The position numbers and the translations under genes are program-made. Source: Streptomyces barringtoniae (lineage in GTDB: Bacteria; Actinomycetota; Actinomycetes; Streptomycetales; Streptomycetaceae). Taken from it: 64,000 bases of DNA. Shown piece after piece: positions 63,683 through 64,000 of this stretch (position 1 is the stretch's first letter; every line of letters begins with the position of its first letter). The notes under the pieces are model-generated. The model was given only the letters and a program-made list of their open reading frames with translations, did not search any database and had not been told where the DNA came from. The stretch spans positions 1 to 64,000 of the forward strand of contig NZ_JAJHNP010000003.1 in NCBI RefSeq assembly GCF_020819595.1, in the 5' to 3' direction.

Positions 63683-63838
63683 TTAACGGCCGTTGGGCTC
63701 CCGTCGGGTGATAGTGCGGCTTATCAAGAAGATTCCAAGCATCACCGAAACCACGGCCAGCCACCCGATCCACGGCAATCGGTCCGCAGGCTGGCGCCGC
63801 CAGCACGCTGCGTGGTGGCAGGGGTCTGTCGAGGCCAT
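63683..63838 (-). CDS. 51-residue single-span membrane peptide
   Basis: ATG 63836-63838 to TAA 63683-63685, with AGGA about 8 bases upstream. Residues ~24-41 are a clear membrane span (LPWIGWLAVVSVMLGIFLIS), then RTITRREPNGR. Cysteines and histidines precede the span (DPCHHAACW), a possible metal or haem ligand set. No family known. Confidence 0.4.
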   Translation of the reverse strand: MASTDPCHHAACWRRQPADRLPWIGWLAVVSVMLGIFLISRTITRREPNGR

Positions 63839-63913
63839 GAATTCGTCCTGTGGAGGGCCTGTCGTTACGTGATCAGTTCAATAGGACTCCGCACCCATGA
63901 GACTGGCAGTGCA

Positions 63914-63948
63914 GCGACATCACCGTTGTGAGGCGACGGTGATGTCGC
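63914..63948. terminator. Strong hairpin terminator near the right edge
   Basis: GCGACATCACCG (63914-63925) and CGGTGATGTCGC (63937-63948) form a perfect 12-bp stem with an 11-base loop. The gene it serves may lie beyond the window. Confidence 0.55.
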
Positions 63949-64000
63949 AGGTTCGCCTGGTCGACCGCTCGGGTATCGGTGCTGGTCAGGAGCTTCGGGG

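Overview
The window reads as Streptomyces (or a close relative). GC is very high, coding frames are third-position GC-rich, and the gene content is typical of the genus: a SpoIIE-type phosphatase, DUF5133, an XRE/DUF397 pair, an SsgA-like remnant, a secreted tripeptidyl aminopeptidase, and many IS5, IS630, IS21, IS701 and ISL3 scraps. The mix of intact accessory genes with broken genes and transposase debris suggests a chromosome arm rather than the core. No tRNA, rRNA, CRISPR array or replication origin was seen.

Layout. 1-7 kb: a PAS/GAF/SpoIIE phosphatase running off the left edge, an ArsR-type regulator with a membrane-anchored alpha/beta hydrolase, remnants of a quinone oxidoreductase and a LOG-family enzyme, and a MocR regulator. 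7-18 kb is a gene graveyard: a fused and frameshifted antitoxin/Doc-like remnant, two broken SUKH (SMI1/KNR4) genes, a DUF3307-like gene split by an insertion, and broken HAD, epoxide hydrolase, transglutaminase and SDR genes. Intact genes there include a secreted protein and an HTH/DUF3291 pair. 18-21 kb: an MBL-fold hydrolase and a divergent SDR/MarR pair with a clear operator. 21-28 kb: a broken Tat-exported hydrolase, a lipoprotein, a cold-shock protein, and a 1.4-kb IS5-family element with intact ends and a passenger gene. 28-38 kb: DUF1877, tripeptidyl aminopeptidase, a LysM transglycosylase, a membrane-anchored hydrolase, and a TetR regulator that appears linked by shared operator boxes to a secreted tandem-repeat protein. 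39-45 kb: DinB/DUF664, GYD protein, IS630 and IS21 debris, and a large Tat-exported FAD oxidoreductase.

45.5-50 kb holds a three-gene operon: a FAD subunit, a fused [2Fe-2S]/molybdopterin hydroxylase, and a two-domain ABM membrane protein. 51-55 kb: a small secreted protein with a possible partner, a hypothetical protein, and two methyltransferases. 55.8-58.8 kb is a metal-efflux module: an NmtR-like sensor divergent from a P1B-4 ATPase whose gene overlaps a [2Fe-2S] thioredoxin-like ferredoxin gene. 60.3-62.3 kb: an XRE (Scr1-like), DUF397 and SAM-methyltransferase cluster. The right end has a GNAT acetyltransferase and a 51-residue membrane peptide.

The most promising new links are the TetR boxes joining a regulator to a secreted 42-bp-repeat protein, the palindrome covering two start codons of a membrane protein, the NmtR/P1B-4/ferredoxin module, and the IS5 element with a passenger gene. 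All calls come from reading the sequence by eye. Many broken genes are inferred from frame switches, and sequencing indels cannot be excluded.
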